Of a DNA stretch of 27,895 nucleotides, positions 1-8,740 are shown in pieces. The DNA is from Gammaproteobacteria bacterium. GTDB taxonomy: Bacteria; Pseudomonadota; Gammaproteobacteria; PS1; Pseudothioglobaceae. Within the stretch, counting starts at the first letter, position 1. The number at the start of each line of letters is the position of its first letter. Location of the stretch: positions 1 to 27,895 of the forward strand of contig JAPYOZ010000005.1 of the NCBI GenBank assembly GCA_029941485.1. The letters are read 5' to 3'. The translations under genes and the position numbers were made by a program. The notes beneath the pieces are model-generated. The model made no database searches and was not told the origin of the DNA. It saw nothing but the letters and a program-made list of their open reading frames with translations.

Positions 1-890
1 CCTGCTATTGAGGCTGCTGAGGCAGGTTCACAGAAAATACCCTCCTTTTCAGTGAGTAGTTTTTGTGCAGCTAAAATTTCTTTATCGGTTAATGAATCAA
101 ACCAGCCACCCGATTCTTTTTGTACGTTCCAAGCCAAATCCCAACTTTGAGGGTGTCCAATGCGGATTGCAGTTGCAACAGTGTCAGGGTTGTCAATCAT
201 AGAACCTTTAATAAAAGGTGCTGCACCTGCAGCTTGATAACCTAGCATTTTAGGTGTGTTGTTGACTTTACCATATTCTTTGTATTCGGTATAGCCCATC
301 CAGTGTGCAGAAATATTACCTGCATTACCAACTGGTAAACAATGATAATCTGGTGCAAAACCTAACTCTTCGATAATCTCAAAGGCTGCAGTTTTTTGTC
401 CTTGCAGACGATAAGGATTGATTGAATTCACAATGGATACAGGTGCATGGTCTGCCACTTCTTTAACTAAGCGCATGCCATCATCAAAATTACCTTTGAT
501 TTGAATGATGACCGCACCGTGAATCATGGCTTGCGCGAGCTTTCCTAGGGCAATTTTCCCTTCTGGAATTAAGACAAATGCCTTGATACCAGCACGAGCA
601 GCGTACGCCGCTGCTGAGGCAGAGGTGTTGCCCGTTGAGGCGCAAATGATGGCTTTTGACCCAGACTCAACGGCTTTAGTAACGGCCATGGTCATGCCAC
701 GATCTTTGAATGATCCGGTTGGATTTAAGCCTTCGTACTTGATGTAAATATCAACTGCTTTCCCTATTTCACGAGGAATGTTATCAAGGCGAATCAGTGG
801 AGTATTGCCTTCGCCTAAGCTAATTATTCGAGTACTCTCACTAACAGGAAGTCTATCTTTATAATTTTCAATCAGCCCAGTATATCTCAT
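1..890 (-). CDS. thrC: Threonine synthase, 3' part cut by window edge
   Basis: Converts O-phosphohomoserine to threonine with PLP in the cytosol; last step of threonine synthesis. The first 296 codons are visible and the frame runs open off position 1, so the C-terminus is missing. The PLP-lysine motif PTGSFKDRG is present, with the Schiff-base lysine at about residue 62, followed by the ASTGNTSA phosphate-binding region. The start is ATG at 890, preceded by AAGGAA about 9 bases upstream. It begins 20 bases after the hom stop, so the two are co-transcribed and catalyse linked steps: hom makes homoserine, and homoserine kinase (not in the window) acts between them. Function is very secure from the motif and the neighbour. 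Confidence 0.95.
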   Translation of the reverse strand, partial: MRYTGLIENYKDRLPVSESTRIISLGEGNTPLIRLDNIPREIGKAVDIYIKYEGLNPTGSFKDRGMTMAVTKAVESGSKAIICASTGNTSASAAAYAARAGIKAFVLIPEGKIALGKLAQAMIHGAVIIQIKGNFDDGMRLVKEVADHAPVSIVNSINPYRLQGQKTAAFEIIEELGFAPDYHCLPVGNAGNISAHWMGYTEYKEYGKVNNTPKMLGYQAAGAAPFIKGSMIDNPDTVATAIRIGHPQSWDLAWNVQKESGGWFDSLTDKEILAAQKLLTEKEGIFCEPASAASIA

Positions 891-910
891 GGTTTATATT
901 CCTTAATTTA

Positions 911-2188
911 TTAATCTAGAGTCTCTATATGGATAATTTTAACAGTTTCTTGGATAAAATTATTTTTTTGAATTTCTTCAACCGCTGTATTTAGTTCAAT
1001 GGTTTTTACTTTGTTGGTAATGATGGCAATGTGAGCATTGTTTTGCTCATCAACTTGTTTTTGTACTACAGCTTCTACACTGATATTGTGATTGGCTAAA
1101 ATGCTTGTAATATCGGACAATACGCCCGGTTCATCAGAGGCTAATAAGCGCAGGTAAAAAATACTCTCAATTGAATCGTTGGATTGACAAGGTATTGATT
1201 CAAAAGATTGCCAACCCAGTACGTCGTTACTGACGGTGCCTTTAATGATGTCTATTAAATCGGCAATCACAGCACTGGCAGTGGCCTCATCTCCAGCACC
1301 AGCTCCGTAGTAAAGTGTAGGACCAACGGCATTGCCTTTAACCAGAACGGCGTTCATAACGCCATCAACATTAGCCAAAAGTCTAGTTTTAGGAATGAGT
1401 GTGGGGTGCACACGCATTTGTATTTTACCGTCTATTTTTTTAGCAATGCCTAAGTGTTTAATGGAATAACCCAGCTCGGTAGCGAAAGCAACGTCTTCAC
1501 CTTGAATTTGAGATATTCCCTCAGTAGAGACTTTGTCAAATTGTAATTCACAGCCAAAAGCAATCGAAGCTAAAATGGCTAATTTATGTGCTGCATCAAT
1601 GCCTTCAACGTCAAAGGTTGGATCTGCTTCAGCATAACCTAGCGCTTGTGCTTCTTTTAGAACATCGTCAAAATCTCTACCTTTGTCTCGCATTTCAGTA
1701 AGGATAAAGTTGCTCGTACCATTAATAATGCCAGCCACCATTTCAATTTGATTGGCACTTAGACCTTGTTCTAGTGATTTAAGTATAGGAATTCCGCCAG
1801 CCACTGCTGCTTCAAACAATAAGTGAACGTTATTTTCTTTAGCGAGGGCAAGCAAATCATTGCCATCGGTGGCAATAAGGGCTTTATTGGCAGTAATGAC
1901 GTGCTTGCCATTTTTAAGGGCTTGTTCTGTTAATTCTTTGGCTATGCCGGTACCGCCCATTAACTCAAGCACAATATCGATATTATCGTTATTGACAATT
2001 GAAAACGGGTCTTGGGTTAGCTCAAGATTATCAGTTGGGCAAATTCGTTCTTGATTGATGTCTCTAACAGCCGCATGAGTAACTTTAATGTTTGTGCCAC
2101 TTCGACGGGTAATTTCTGCTTGATTTTTTGTTAAAACATTGACGACACCACCGCCAACAGTGCCTAAACCTAAAATTCCAATATTCAC
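911..2188 (-). CDS. hom: Homoserine dehydrogenase
   Basis: Reduces aspartate semialdehyde to homoserine with NAD(P)H, the branch point to threonine and methionine. It is a 425-residue monofunctional enzyme with no aspartate kinase fused. The N-terminal Rossmann motif GLGTVGGG lies at residues 7-14, ITANKALIA near 98, and the catalytic-domain motif YAEADPTFDVEG near 200. A C-terminal ACT domain (about 350-425, starting LRLLASDEPGVLSDI) probably gives threonine feedback control. The start is GTG: an in-frame TAA sits only two codons upstream and no ATG is available. It has a candidate extended -10 promoter of its own in the 68-base gap after rppH and is followed by thrC. Confidence 0.96.
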   Translation of the reverse strand: MNIGILGLGTVGGGVVNVLTKNQAEITRRSGTNIKVTHAAVRDINQERICPTDNLELTQDPFSIVNNDNIDIVLELMGGTGIAKELTEQALKNGKHVITANKALIATDGNDLLALAKENNVHLLFEAAVAGGIPILKSLEQGLSANQIEMVAGIINGTSNFILTEMRDKGRDFDDVLKEAQALGYAEADPTFDVEGIDAAHKLAILASIAFGCELQFDKVSTEGISQIQGEDVAFATELGYSIKHLGIAKKIDGKIQMRVHPTLIPKTRLLANVDGVMNAVLVKGNAVGPTLYYGAGAGDEATASAVIADLIDIIKGTVSNDVLGWQSFESIPCQSNDSIESIFYLRLLASDEPGVLSDITSILANHNISVEAVVQKQVDEQNNAHIAIITNKVKTIELNTAVEEIQKNNFIQETVKIIHIETLD

Positions 2189-2224
2189 AATTTAAATTCC
2201 GATCTCTAGATGATAAAGGTTTGG

Positions 2225-2233
2225 ATTATACCA
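2225..2233 (-). promoter_or_regulatory. Extended -10 promoter for hom-thrC
   Basis: On the minus strand the gap between rppH and hom carries TGGTATAAT, a perfect TATAAT with the TGn extension, about 35 bases before the GTG of hom. No convincing -35 lies 16-18 bases upstream, as is usual for extended -10 promoters. It would allow hom-thrC to be transcribed independently of yccA-rppH. Inferred from sequence only. Confidence 0.5.
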
Positions 2234-2256
2234 ATAGGGGTACCATTGAGCTGAGC

Positions 2257-2796
2257 TTATTCAGCCAATACAATGGCAGAACATTTAAGTGGGCGAGAGT
2301 ATTGAGACGGGATCTTATGTTGGTTATTGAAAAGGACAGGCGCTAGGGCTTTTAACATGTCTTCATAAACGGGTTTTTTAAAATCAATCACCTGTTCGAT
2401 TGGGTGCCAATAATCAACCCATTCCCAATCATCAAATTCAACATCAGAGTGGGTATCCAATTGAATATTGCTTTCATCGCAAGTGAGCTTTAATAAAAAC
2501 CAAACTTGCTTTTGACCAATACAGATTGGTTTTTGTTTGCGTCTGATGTGATAGTCTGGCAAGTCATAGCGCAACCATTTAGGTGTTTTGGCAATGACTT
2601 CAACGTGCTTAGAAGACAGACCAACCTCTTCTTCAAGCTCTCGGAATAAAGCCTCAAGCTCCGTTTCATTCTTGTCAATTCCTCCTTGAGGTAATTGCCA
2701 AGCATCTTGCCGGTATCGTTTTGCTAAGAGTATCTGTTGTTTATCATTGGTAATAACAATGCCAACATTGGCTCTATAGCCCTTACTATCTATCAT
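2257..2796 (-). CDS. rppH: RNA pyrophosphohydrolase (Nudix)
   Basis: Removes pyrophosphate from the 5' triphosphate end of mRNA, which opens transcripts to RNase E decay. The 179-residue protein carries a complete Nudix box (GX5EX7REUXEEXGU) at residues 38-60, with R52, E53, E56 and E57 in place. The N-terminus (IDSKGYRANVGIVI) and the WRYDLPDYH-like segment (here WLRYDLPDYHIRR) are typical of gammaproteobacterial RppH/NudH rather than of a general Nudix enzyme. The ATG start follows yccA by 23 bases, suggesting co-transcription. Confidence in the family is very high; the RNA substrate is inferred from orthology. Confidence 0.94.
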   Translation of the reverse strand: MIDSKGYRANVGIVITNDKQQILLAKRYRQDAWQLPQGGIDKNETELEALFRELEEEVGLSSKHVEVIAKTPKWLRYDLPDYHIRRKQKPICIGQKQVWFLLKLTCDESNIQLDTHSDVEFDDWEWVDYWHPIEQVIDFKKPVYEDMLKALAPVLFNNQHKIPSQYSRPLKCSAIVLAE

Positions 2797-2819
2797 TTCC
2801 TAATCTTAGATTTGGATTT

Positions 2820-3479
2820 TTAATCTTCGCCAGAGAAGACACCCAATAAATGCAATAGACTAAGAAATAAATTATAAATTGAGACGAATAATGTGACCGT
2901 TGCCATGATGTAGTTGGTTTCACCGCCATGGATAATGTTCGATGTTTCAAACAGGATTAAACCGCTCATGAGCAATATAAAGGCAGCTGATACCGTTAGT
3001 GACAAGGCCGGAATAGCAAAGAAGTAGGCTGCAATGCCTGCTAGAAAAGCCACCAAAATACCAGCCGTTAAGAAGCCAGACATAAAACTAAAGTCTTTGC
3101 CAGAAACTAACGCGTAAAAAGACAAGGCTAAGAAGATAGTGCCTGTACCTGTCATTGCCATGGCAATTAATTCAGAGCCGTTAGAAAAAGCAGTGGTATA
3201 ACTACCAATGATTGGGCCTAGTGTTAGCCCCATAAAACCAGTTAATGCGAATACTGCCAGAATTCCACCGGCTGAGTTTCTAAGTTTATGGGTTAAATAC
3301 AACAAACCAAAATAACCACCTAAAGTGATTAAAAAACCGAAGTGAGGCAATTGTAAGGACATTGATAAATAAGCCATCAATCCACTAAAGAGCAGTGTTG
3401 CTGATAATAGTTGATAAGTGTTTCTTAAAACATTGTTAATAACAATGCCACGCGATGCAGTTTTAACATTTGTGTTCAT
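2820..3479 (-). CDS. yccA: YccA-like Bax inhibitor-1 family membrane protein
   Basis: Integral inner-membrane protein of the Bax inhibitor-1 (UPF0005) family. In E. coli YccA is a substrate and modulator of the FtsH protease and protects SecY from degradation. The 219 residues form about seven hydrophobic helices starting near residue 24. The N-terminal VLRNTYQLLSATLLFS and the C-terminal LFETSNIIHGGETNYI segments match YccA closely, including the conserved acidic and His residues near the last helices. The ATG is at 3479. It is divergent from murD across 64 bases and heads a minus-strand run into rppH. The role in proteolysis control here is inferred from the orthologue. Confidence 0.9.
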   Translation of the reverse strand: MNTNVKTASRGIVINNVLRNTYQLLSATLLFSGLMAYLSMSLQLPHFGFLITLGGYFGLLYLTHKLRNSAGGILAVFALTGFMGLTLGPIIGSYTTAFSNGSELIAMAMTGTGTIFLALSFYALVSGKDFSFMSGFLTAGILVAFLAGIAAYFFAIPALSLTVSAAFILLMSGLILFETSNIIHGGETNYIMATVTLFVSIYNLFLSLLHLLGVFSGED

Positions 3480-3494
3480 AATTTTTTCCTATGT

Positions 3495-3526
3495 TGTATA
3501 AGTGTAAAATACCTTCATTTTATACT
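3495..3526. promoter_or_regulatory. Divergent promoter region, yccA / murD
   Basis: The 64-base divergent gap has a TATACA on the minus strand (3495-3500, toward yccA) and a TATACT on the plus strand (3521-3526, toward murD). Neither has a good -35. A start of transcription near 3533 would leave murD only about 11 bases of leader and no clear ribosome binding site. Weak evidence, from position and -10 similarity only. Confidence 0.3.
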
Positions 3527-3543
3527 GAAAATAAATAATTTTC

Positions 3544-4848
3544 ATGAAACTAGTTTTAGGCTTAGGAGAAACAGGGTTATCCGTTGCTCGATTTCTAACC
3601 AAGCAAAATATAGATTATAAAATTGCCGACAGTCGATTACGACCACCGTTGTTGGATAATTACATTACAGACTTCCCTAATTCACCCGCCGTTCTTGGTG
3701 AGTGGACGCAAGAACTATTAACGGATATTGATGAGGTATTCATCAGTCCTGGCATTGAACAGACGCAGTCGATTGTCATTTGGGCAAGAGATAAAAATAT
3801 TCCAGTGGTGAGTGATATTGAGCTGTTTTCAAGGTTTGCTAAAGCACCTATTATTGGTATTACTGGCTCAAATGGCAAGTCAACCGTGACGCAATTATTA
3901 GGGGATATGGTTGCTAATAGTAATAAAGCGGTTGCTGTGGGTGGCAACATTGGCAAGCCTGCGTTGGACTGTTTAGATGATCGGATTGATTATTATGTGC
4001 TGGAGCTGTCGAGTTATCAGCTGGACTACACGAATCAATTAAAATTATTAACGGGTGTGGTGCTTAATATTACACCCGATCATCTTGATCGGTATGATGA
4101 CTTTGATGACTACGTAGATTCAAAACTTAGTCTGTATCAGTATTGTCAAAACTTAGTAGTAAACCTTGATGAGACGCTTGTTCCAAATAAAAACAATGCC
4201 ATACATTTTGGTATTGACATACCTAAACAAGCGGATGACTTTGGCACAGTTACTTGTCATGGCAGTTGTTATCTAATTAAAGGCGATGACGTTGTGATGA
4301 GTGTGAGTGAAATGCAGCTGATTGGCGAGCATAATGTGGCCAATATGTTGGCAGCATTAGCGCTAGGAGATCAAATTGGTTTGGATGTCGAATCAATGGC
4401 ACAAAGCGTTAAAGACTTTAAAGGTTTAGAACATAGGTTGGAGTGGGTAGCTAAAAAGCAAGGCATTGATTACTACAATGATTCAAAAGCCACCAATGCA
4501 ATCTCAACCATAAAAGCTCTCAACGCATTAATCGATAAACATGAGAACATTGTTTTAATTGCAGGCGGAATTGCTAAAGAAGAAGATTATTCAGCCATGT
4601 TTGAACTTATAGATGAGAATATTGCTAGTGTGATATTGATCGGACAAAGTGCCGTGGATTTTGGGCAGAATCTTAATAAATCTCAAGTTAGTTACGTACA
4701 AACAATGTCAGAAGCGGTTAATTTAGCCAGTGGAATGCTGAACGATGGGGTTGTTCTACTTTCGCCTGCTTGTGCAAGTTTTGATATGTTTGCTAACTTT
4801 GAAGAGCGTGGCCAGGTTTTTAAAGATCACGTTTTTAAACTGCCCTGA
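3544..4848 (+). CDS. murD: UDP-N-acetylmuramoyl-L-alanine--D-glutamate ligase
   Basis: Cytosolic Mur ligase that adds D-glutamate to UDP-MurNAc-L-Ala using ATP. It is 434 residues, the usual length. It has an N-terminal UMP-binding Rossmann-like domain (VLGLGETGLSVARFL), the Mur-ligase P-loop TGSNGKST (residues 107-114), the NITPDHLDRY motif near 177 and a C-terminal domain with NDSKATN and the SPACASFDMF end motif. The gene stands alone on the plus strand rather than between mraY and ftsW as in the classical dcw cluster; its partners murC and murB are about 7 kb away on the other strand. Its last 22 bases overlap the end of miaA tail to tail. Confidence 0.96.
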   Translation: MKLVLGLGETGLSVARFLTKQNIDYKIADSRLRPPLLDNYITDFPNSPAVLGEWTQELLTDIDEVFISPGIEQTQSIVIWARDKNIPVVSDIELFSRFAKAPIIGITGSNGKSTVTQLLGDMVANSNKAVAVGGNIGKPALDCLDDRIDYYVLELSSYQLDYTNQLKLLTGVVLNITPDHLDRYDDFDDYVDSKLSLYQYCQNLVVNLDETLVPNKNNAIHFGIDIPKQADDFGTVTCHGSCYLIKGDDVVMSVSEMQLIGEHNVANMLAALALGDQIGLDVESMAQSVKDFKGLEHRLEWVAKKQGIDYYNDSKATNAISTIKALNALIDKHENIVLIAGGIAKEEDYSAMFELIDENIASVILIGQSAVDFGQNLNKSQVSYVQTMSEAVNLASGMLNDGVVLLSPACASFDMFANFEERGQVFKDHVFKLP

Positions 4849-5756
4849 ATAAATTTTATGGCCTCTAAAACGTTGGTGCTGCTTAAAATTAGTGCGTCTT
4901 TTTCATTTTTTAACCAAGTGCTTTGGTGTTTGCACAGCTGACGTGTAGCAATAATGGATTTTTCAACCATGTTGGGTTTATCAATTTCACCGTTTAAATA
5001 TTGCCAAGCTTGGCGATAACCCACGCAACGCATCGAAGGTAAGTCTTCATTAAGGTTTGGGTTTTGTTTTAGACGCTCAACCTCAGCTAAAAATCCGTTA
5101 TCCATCATTGATAAAAAACGAGATTCAATGCGCTGATGAAGATCATTACGCTGTGGCATGAGAATTATTTTTTTAATTGGGTAGGTAATACTGGATTTTT
5201 TATTGCCTTGCAATTCACTCAGTGTTTTTCCACTTAAATCAAACACTTCTAGCGCACGAGTAACTCGTTGTGAGTCGTTAGGATGAATCCTTTTAGCGGA
5301 TTTTTCGTCAATTTTGGCTAGGTCTTTATGCAGTTCATCAGAACCTTTTTCTTGTAAAAGATGCCTGAACTTCTGTCTTGATGCACTGGTGGATTCTGGT
5401 AAGTTAGACAGGCCGTGCTCCAACGCATTGAAATAGAACGAAGTACCACCCACCAATATAGGGAGTTGATGTTGATCAAAGGCTACCTCAATTTGAGTTT
5501 TAGCGTCCATCACAAAATCATGTGCAGAGTAAGATTGTTCGGGTTTACAGATATCAATTAAATGATGCGGGTATTTTTTTAACGTATCAGCATCCGGTTT
5601 CGCTGTACCAATGTCCATACCCTTGTATATCAGTGCAGAATCTACACTGATTAAGCGCGCGTTAAAATGTTTACTTAGCTCGATGGCTAAATCAGTTTTT
5701 CCTGAGGCCGTAGGACCCATTAAAAAAATAACTGTTTTGTTTATTTTAACTACCAT
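4827..5756 (-). CDS. miaA: tRNA dimethylallyltransferase
   Basis: Transfers a dimethylallyl group to A37 of tRNAs reading UNN codons, the first step of ms2i6A formation; MiaB, also in this window, adds the methylthio group. The 309-residue protein has the P-loop GPTASGKT at residues 14-21, the DSALIYKGMDIGTAKP segment typical of MiaA, GGTSFYF near 103, and a C-terminal RQLCKHQSTW region. The start is ATG at 5756. It is not next to mutL or hfq, its usual gammaproteobacterial neighbours. It converges on murD with a 22-base overlap and is divergent from the reductase gene at 5836. Confidence 0.95.
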   Translation of the reverse strand: MVVKINKTVIFLMGPTASGKTDLAIELSKHFNARLISVDSALIYKGMDIGTAKPDADTLKKYPHHLIDICKPEQSYSAHDFVMDAKTQIEVAFDQHQLPILVGGTSFYFNALEHGLSNLPESTSASRQKFRHLLQEKGSDELHKDLAKIDEKSAKRIHPNDSQRVTRALEVFDLSGKTLSELQGNKKSSITYPIKKIILMPQRNDLHQRIESRFLSMMDNGFLAEVERLKQNPNLNEDLPSMRCVGYRQAWQYLNGEIDKPNMVEKSIIATRQLCKHQSTWLKNEKDALILSSTNVLEAIKFIQGSLKT

Positions 5757-5797
5757 AAAGAGCTTTTAATTACTAAGCATTTGTTAATATAACCTAT

Positions 5798-5805
5798 ATT
5801 ATAAT
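5798..5805. promoter_or_regulatory. Symmetric -10 in the miaA / reductase divergent gap
   Basis: ATTATAAT reads TATAAT on both strands (plus 5800-5805, minus 5798-5803). On plus, transcription would start near 5812, after a possible GTG start at 5806 and about 24 bases before the ATG at 5836, which supports the ATG as the real start of the reductase gene. On minus it would serve miaA with a leader of about 35 bases. The -35 boxes are poor on both sides. Confidence 0.45.
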
Positions 5806-5835
5806 GTGAGCACTAAACTTATTAGATACAAACAC

Positions 5836-6852
5836 ATGTTTACAATTACAAACCAAGTTAGTGGCAGATCTTTTGAAACTGATGGCAATAGTCCTATTTT
5901 AGATGATGCATTAGCGCACGGACTCAACTTCCCTTACGGCTGTCAAAAAGGTGCTTGTGGTAAGTGTATAGCCACCATTATTGAGGGTGAAGTAAGTTAC
6001 GAGAGGGAAATCCCAAGTGGCATTACTCCAGAAGAAATTGCTGATAATATGGTTTTACTTTGTCAATGCAAGGCAACAACAGACGTCTCATTAGCGGTGG
6101 CTGAATTAGACAGCGTGGCCGACATTGAAGTGAGAATGCTGCCTTGTAAAGTTCAGAGTATTAATCGACTTAATCATGATGTAGTGCAAGTATTTTTAAA
6201 AATTCCTGGCGATGAGTCCTTGCAGTATCTGGCAGGGCAATACATTGACCTGATTCATCCTGATTTTGACCCACGTGCTTTTTCCATCGCCAATGCACCG
6301 GTTAATTCAAGTCTGATTGAACTGCATGTTCGTTTAGTGGAAGACGGTAAATTTACTAATTTTTTGTTTAATGAATTAAAAGAAAAAGCACTGCTTAGGC
6401 TTGAGGGTCCGAAAGGTACTTTTTATTTCAAAGAAGACAGTAAAAAACCAGTGATCTTGGTGGCTGGTGGCACAGGTTTTGGCCCTATAAAAGCCATTGT
6501 TGAGCATTCCATTGACAGTAACCTTGAGCGCCAAATTTATGTATATTGGGGCGTTAGGGATGAAGTAGACTTGTACATGGACTTGCCACAGCAATGGGCT
6601 GATGAGTATGATAACATTCATTTTGTGCCAGTATTATCTGAGCCTAATGAGAAATGGCAAGGTAAGGCTGGCTATGTGCACGAAAGTGTTTTAGCCGATT
6701 TTGATGACTTAACGGGCTATGAAGTGTATGCTTGTGGCCCACCAATCATGGTTAAAGCCGCCGCTGATACTTTTTTAGACCAAGGTATGATTAAAGACAA
6801 CTTTTTTTCGGATGCTTTTGAGTTTGCCTTTTCTGGAGATAATAATGAGTGA
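5836..6852 (+). CDS. [2Fe-2S] ferredoxin / FAD / NAD(P)H oxidoreductase
   Basis: Single-chain electron-transfer reductase moving electrons from NAD(P)H via FAD to a [2Fe-2S] centre. Counted from ATG 5836 (338 residues): an N-terminal plant-type ferredoxin domain with C36, C41, C44 and C76 (YGCQKGACGKC motif), an FAD domain with RAFSIAN near 150, and an NAD domain with GGTGFGP and the CGPP motif near the end, followed by a FFSDAFEF tail. Such proteins are often named CDP-6-deoxy-delta-3,4-glucoseen reductase, or are oxygenase reductase subunits; no deoxysugar or oxygenase genes are near, so the partner is unknown. A GTG at 5806 would add 10 residues but abuts the -10. The stop overlaps bolA by 8 bases, suggesting coupling. 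Confidence 0.85.
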   Translation: MFTITNQVSGRSFETDGNSPILDDALAHGLNFPYGCQKGACGKCIATIIEGEVSYEREIPSGITPEEIADNMVLLCQCKATTDVSLAVAELDSVADIEVRMLPCKVQSINRLNHDVVQVFLKIPGDESLQYLAGQYIDLIHPDFDPRAFSIANAPVNSSLIELHVRLVEDGKFTNFLFNELKEKALLRLEGPKGTFYFKEDSKKPVILVAGGTGFGPIKAIVEHSIDSNLERQIYVYWGVRDEVDLYMDLPQQWADEYDNIHFVPVLSEPNEKWQGKAGYVHESVLADFDDLTGYEVYACGPPIMVKAAADTFLDQGMIKDNFFSDAFEFAFSGDNNE

Positions 6853-7183
6853 AATACTCCCAGAGCATAGCTGTTTATCGCCAATGCAACAACACCTAAC
6901 ACAGCAATTAGAGTCTGCACTTAATCCAACACACCTTGAAGTGATTAATGAGTCGCACCAGCATTCAGGCTCTGCTAGCGAATCTCATTTTAAGTTAGTG
7001 GTGGTAAGCGATTATTTTTCTGATTTGAAATTACTCGATCGACATCGTTTTATTAATAAGCTGTTTATTGAAGAATTAGAGCACATTCATGCATTGGCTA
7101 TGCACACCTACACGCCCGATGAGTGGAGTATTAAAAACGGCGCACCCGATTCACCAAAATGTGCAGGCGGTTCAAAATCTTAA
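6845..7183 (+). CDS. bolA: BolA family protein
   Basis: Small cytosolic BolA protein (112 residues). The family partners with monothiol glutaredoxins in Fe-S handling and acts as a morphology and stress regulator in E. coli. The SESHFKLVVVSDYF segment (45-58), the RHRFINKLFIEEL helix (66-78) and the IHALAMHTYTPDEW segment match true BolA rather than IbaG. The C-terminal SPKCAGGSKS resembles the cysteine-containing tail of E. coli BolA. ATG 6845 is preferred over an upstream in-frame start because it follows TGGAGATA and overlaps the reductase stop by 8 bases. A link between Fe-S reductase and BolA is suggested by this coupling but is inference. Confidence 0.92.
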   Translation: MSEILPEHSCLSPMQQHLTQQLESALNPTHLEVINESHQHSGSASESHFKLVVVSDYFSDLKLLDRHRFINKLFIEELEHIHALAMHTYTPDEWSIKNGAPDSPKCAGGSKS

Positions 7184-8727
7184 AACAACTGATTTACCTA
7201 TCTTTTCTATTGTTGAGTGCTTGTGAAGGCACAACAGCTAACACGCTCAGTACGGAAAAAACAATAAAACCCATTCAGGTTGAAACACCTTCTAACCCTG
7301 TTATTGAAAAAGACCTTTGGCGCTATATTGCTAATCGTTATACTTTAAGCGCACCCGATCAAAAAAAATTATTTTGGCACATTGACTGGTTTAAGAAAAA
7401 CCCTGATTATTTAACTCGTGTTACTAAGCGCGCAAAACCGTATTTGTACCTTGTGACTAAAGAGGTTGAAAAAGCCGGTCTTCCTATCGAAATTGCACTG
7501 TTGCCTATTGTAGAGTCGGCTTATTACCCATTTTCTTATTCACACGGCACAGCATCAGGTTTATGGCAGTTTATTCCATCTACTGGGAGGCTTTATGGTT
7601 TGAAGGAAACTTGGTGGTACGATGGTAGGCGTGATGTATTGGCTTCAACCAAAGCAGCGGTTAAGTATTTAAAAAATCTTAACAAACTTTTTAAAGGTGA
7701 TTGGCTTTTAGCCATTGCGGCTTACAATTCTGGTCCTGGTCGAGTGCAAAAAGCAGTGCGTAAAAATAAAAAGTTAGGCAAGAAAGCGGATTTTTGGCAT
7801 TTGGATTTACCGAGCGAAACTAAGGGCTATGTGCCACGTTTATTAGCCGTTGCAGAACTTATTAAAAGTCCTAGTTTGTACAATCAGAGTGTTACTTCGA
7901 TTGATAATCAGCCTCAAGTGCGCTCAGTTGTACTTAATTCTCAATTTGATTTAGCGCTCATTTCCCAATGGACGGACCTGAGTTTGGATGAATTGTATTC
8001 GCTTAATCCTGGTTTAAAACGCTGGGCAACGCCGAGTACAGGGCCTTATACAATGTTATTGCCCGTTGATGCGATTGAAAAGTTTGAAGAAAATTTAAGT
8101 ATTCATCCAAAAGAAGGCAGGGTTCGTTGGTTGCGCCATAAGATCAAAGCAGGCGATAGTTTGAGTTATTTGTCACATAAGTTTAAAACCACCGTTGATC
8201 AAATTAAGAGTGTGAATAATTTAAACTCTAACGTGATTAAGGTGGGCGAGTATTTGATTGTACCCATTGCACAAAAATCTGAAAATTATTATTCTCTGTC
8301 TGAAGATCAAAGAGAAAAACGTAGGATAAATGCCAAAAAAAATGGCTTTAAGGTTATTCACACGGTTAAAAGTGGAGACAGTTTGTGGAAAATTTCAAAC
8401 AAATACGACACCCCTATTAAATCCATTATTAAGTGGAATCATCTGTCTCGTACTGAACCACTCAAAATAGGAAAAAAATTGGTTATTTGGCGCTCATCAA
8501 TAACAAAACCAGATGACTTATCAAAGGTGGTTAATACTGGGATAGACATCAGTAGAAAGGTTACTTATCGTGTCAGAAACGGCGATAATTTGTCAAAAAT
8601 TGCGTCTAAGTTTAAAGTGAGTGTGAGCGATCTTAAATCATGGAATAAACTTGACGACAAAAAACCATTACAAATAGGGCAAAAATTAAAAATTATTGTC
8701 AATGTGATTAACTCTAAAATGAAATAA
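7159..8727 (+). CDS. mltD: Membrane-bound lytic murein transglycosylase D
   Basis: Lipoprotein that cleaves peptidoglycan glycan strands to 1,6-anhydro-muropeptides in the periplasm. It is 522 residues. A short positive N-region and a hydrophobic stretch end in the lipobox LLSAC (Cys22). The SLT domain spans about 95-235, with catalytic Glu119 in IVESAYYP, then SGLWQFIPSTGRLYG and AIAAYNSGPGRV. Three LysM repeats follow at about 326-369, 400-444 and 469-514, for peptidoglycan binding. The ATG at 7159 lies inside bolA (25-base overlap); no better start precedes the signal peptide. The 3' end is 13 bases before the next gene. Confidence 0.94.
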   Translation: MCRRFKILKQLIYLSFLLLSACEGTTANTLSTEKTIKPIQVETPSNPVIEKDLWRYIANRYTLSAPDQKKLFWHIDWFKKNPDYLTRVTKRAKPYLYLVTKEVEKAGLPIEIALLPIVESAYYPFSYSHGTASGLWQFIPSTGRLYGLKETWWYDGRRDVLASTKAAVKYLKNLNKLFKGDWLLAIAAYNSGPGRVQKAVRKNKKLGKKADFWHLDLPSETKGYVPRLLAVAELIKSPSLYNQSVTSIDNQPQVRSVVLNSQFDLALISQWTDLSLDELYSLNPGLKRWATPSTGPYTMLLPVDAIEKFEENLSIHPKEGRVRWLRHKIKAGDSLSYLSHKFKTTVDQIKSVNNLNSNVIKVGEYLIVPIAQKSENYYSLSEDQREKRRINAKKNGFKVIHTVKSGDSLWKISNKYDTPIKSIIKWNHLSRTEPLKIGKKLVIWRSSITKPDDLSKVVNTGIDISRKVTYRVRNGDNLSKIASKFKVSVSDLKSWNKLDDKKPLQIGQKLKIIVNVINSKMK

Positions 8728-8740
8728 ATATCTAGATAAT

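Noticed and set aside
526..747. Open frame antisense to thrC
   Set aside because: Fully contained in thrC, which has conserved motifs in the same bases.
3660..3956. 98-codon open frame antisense to murD
   Set aside because: murD coding is certain over this stretch; the reverse frame has no features of its own.
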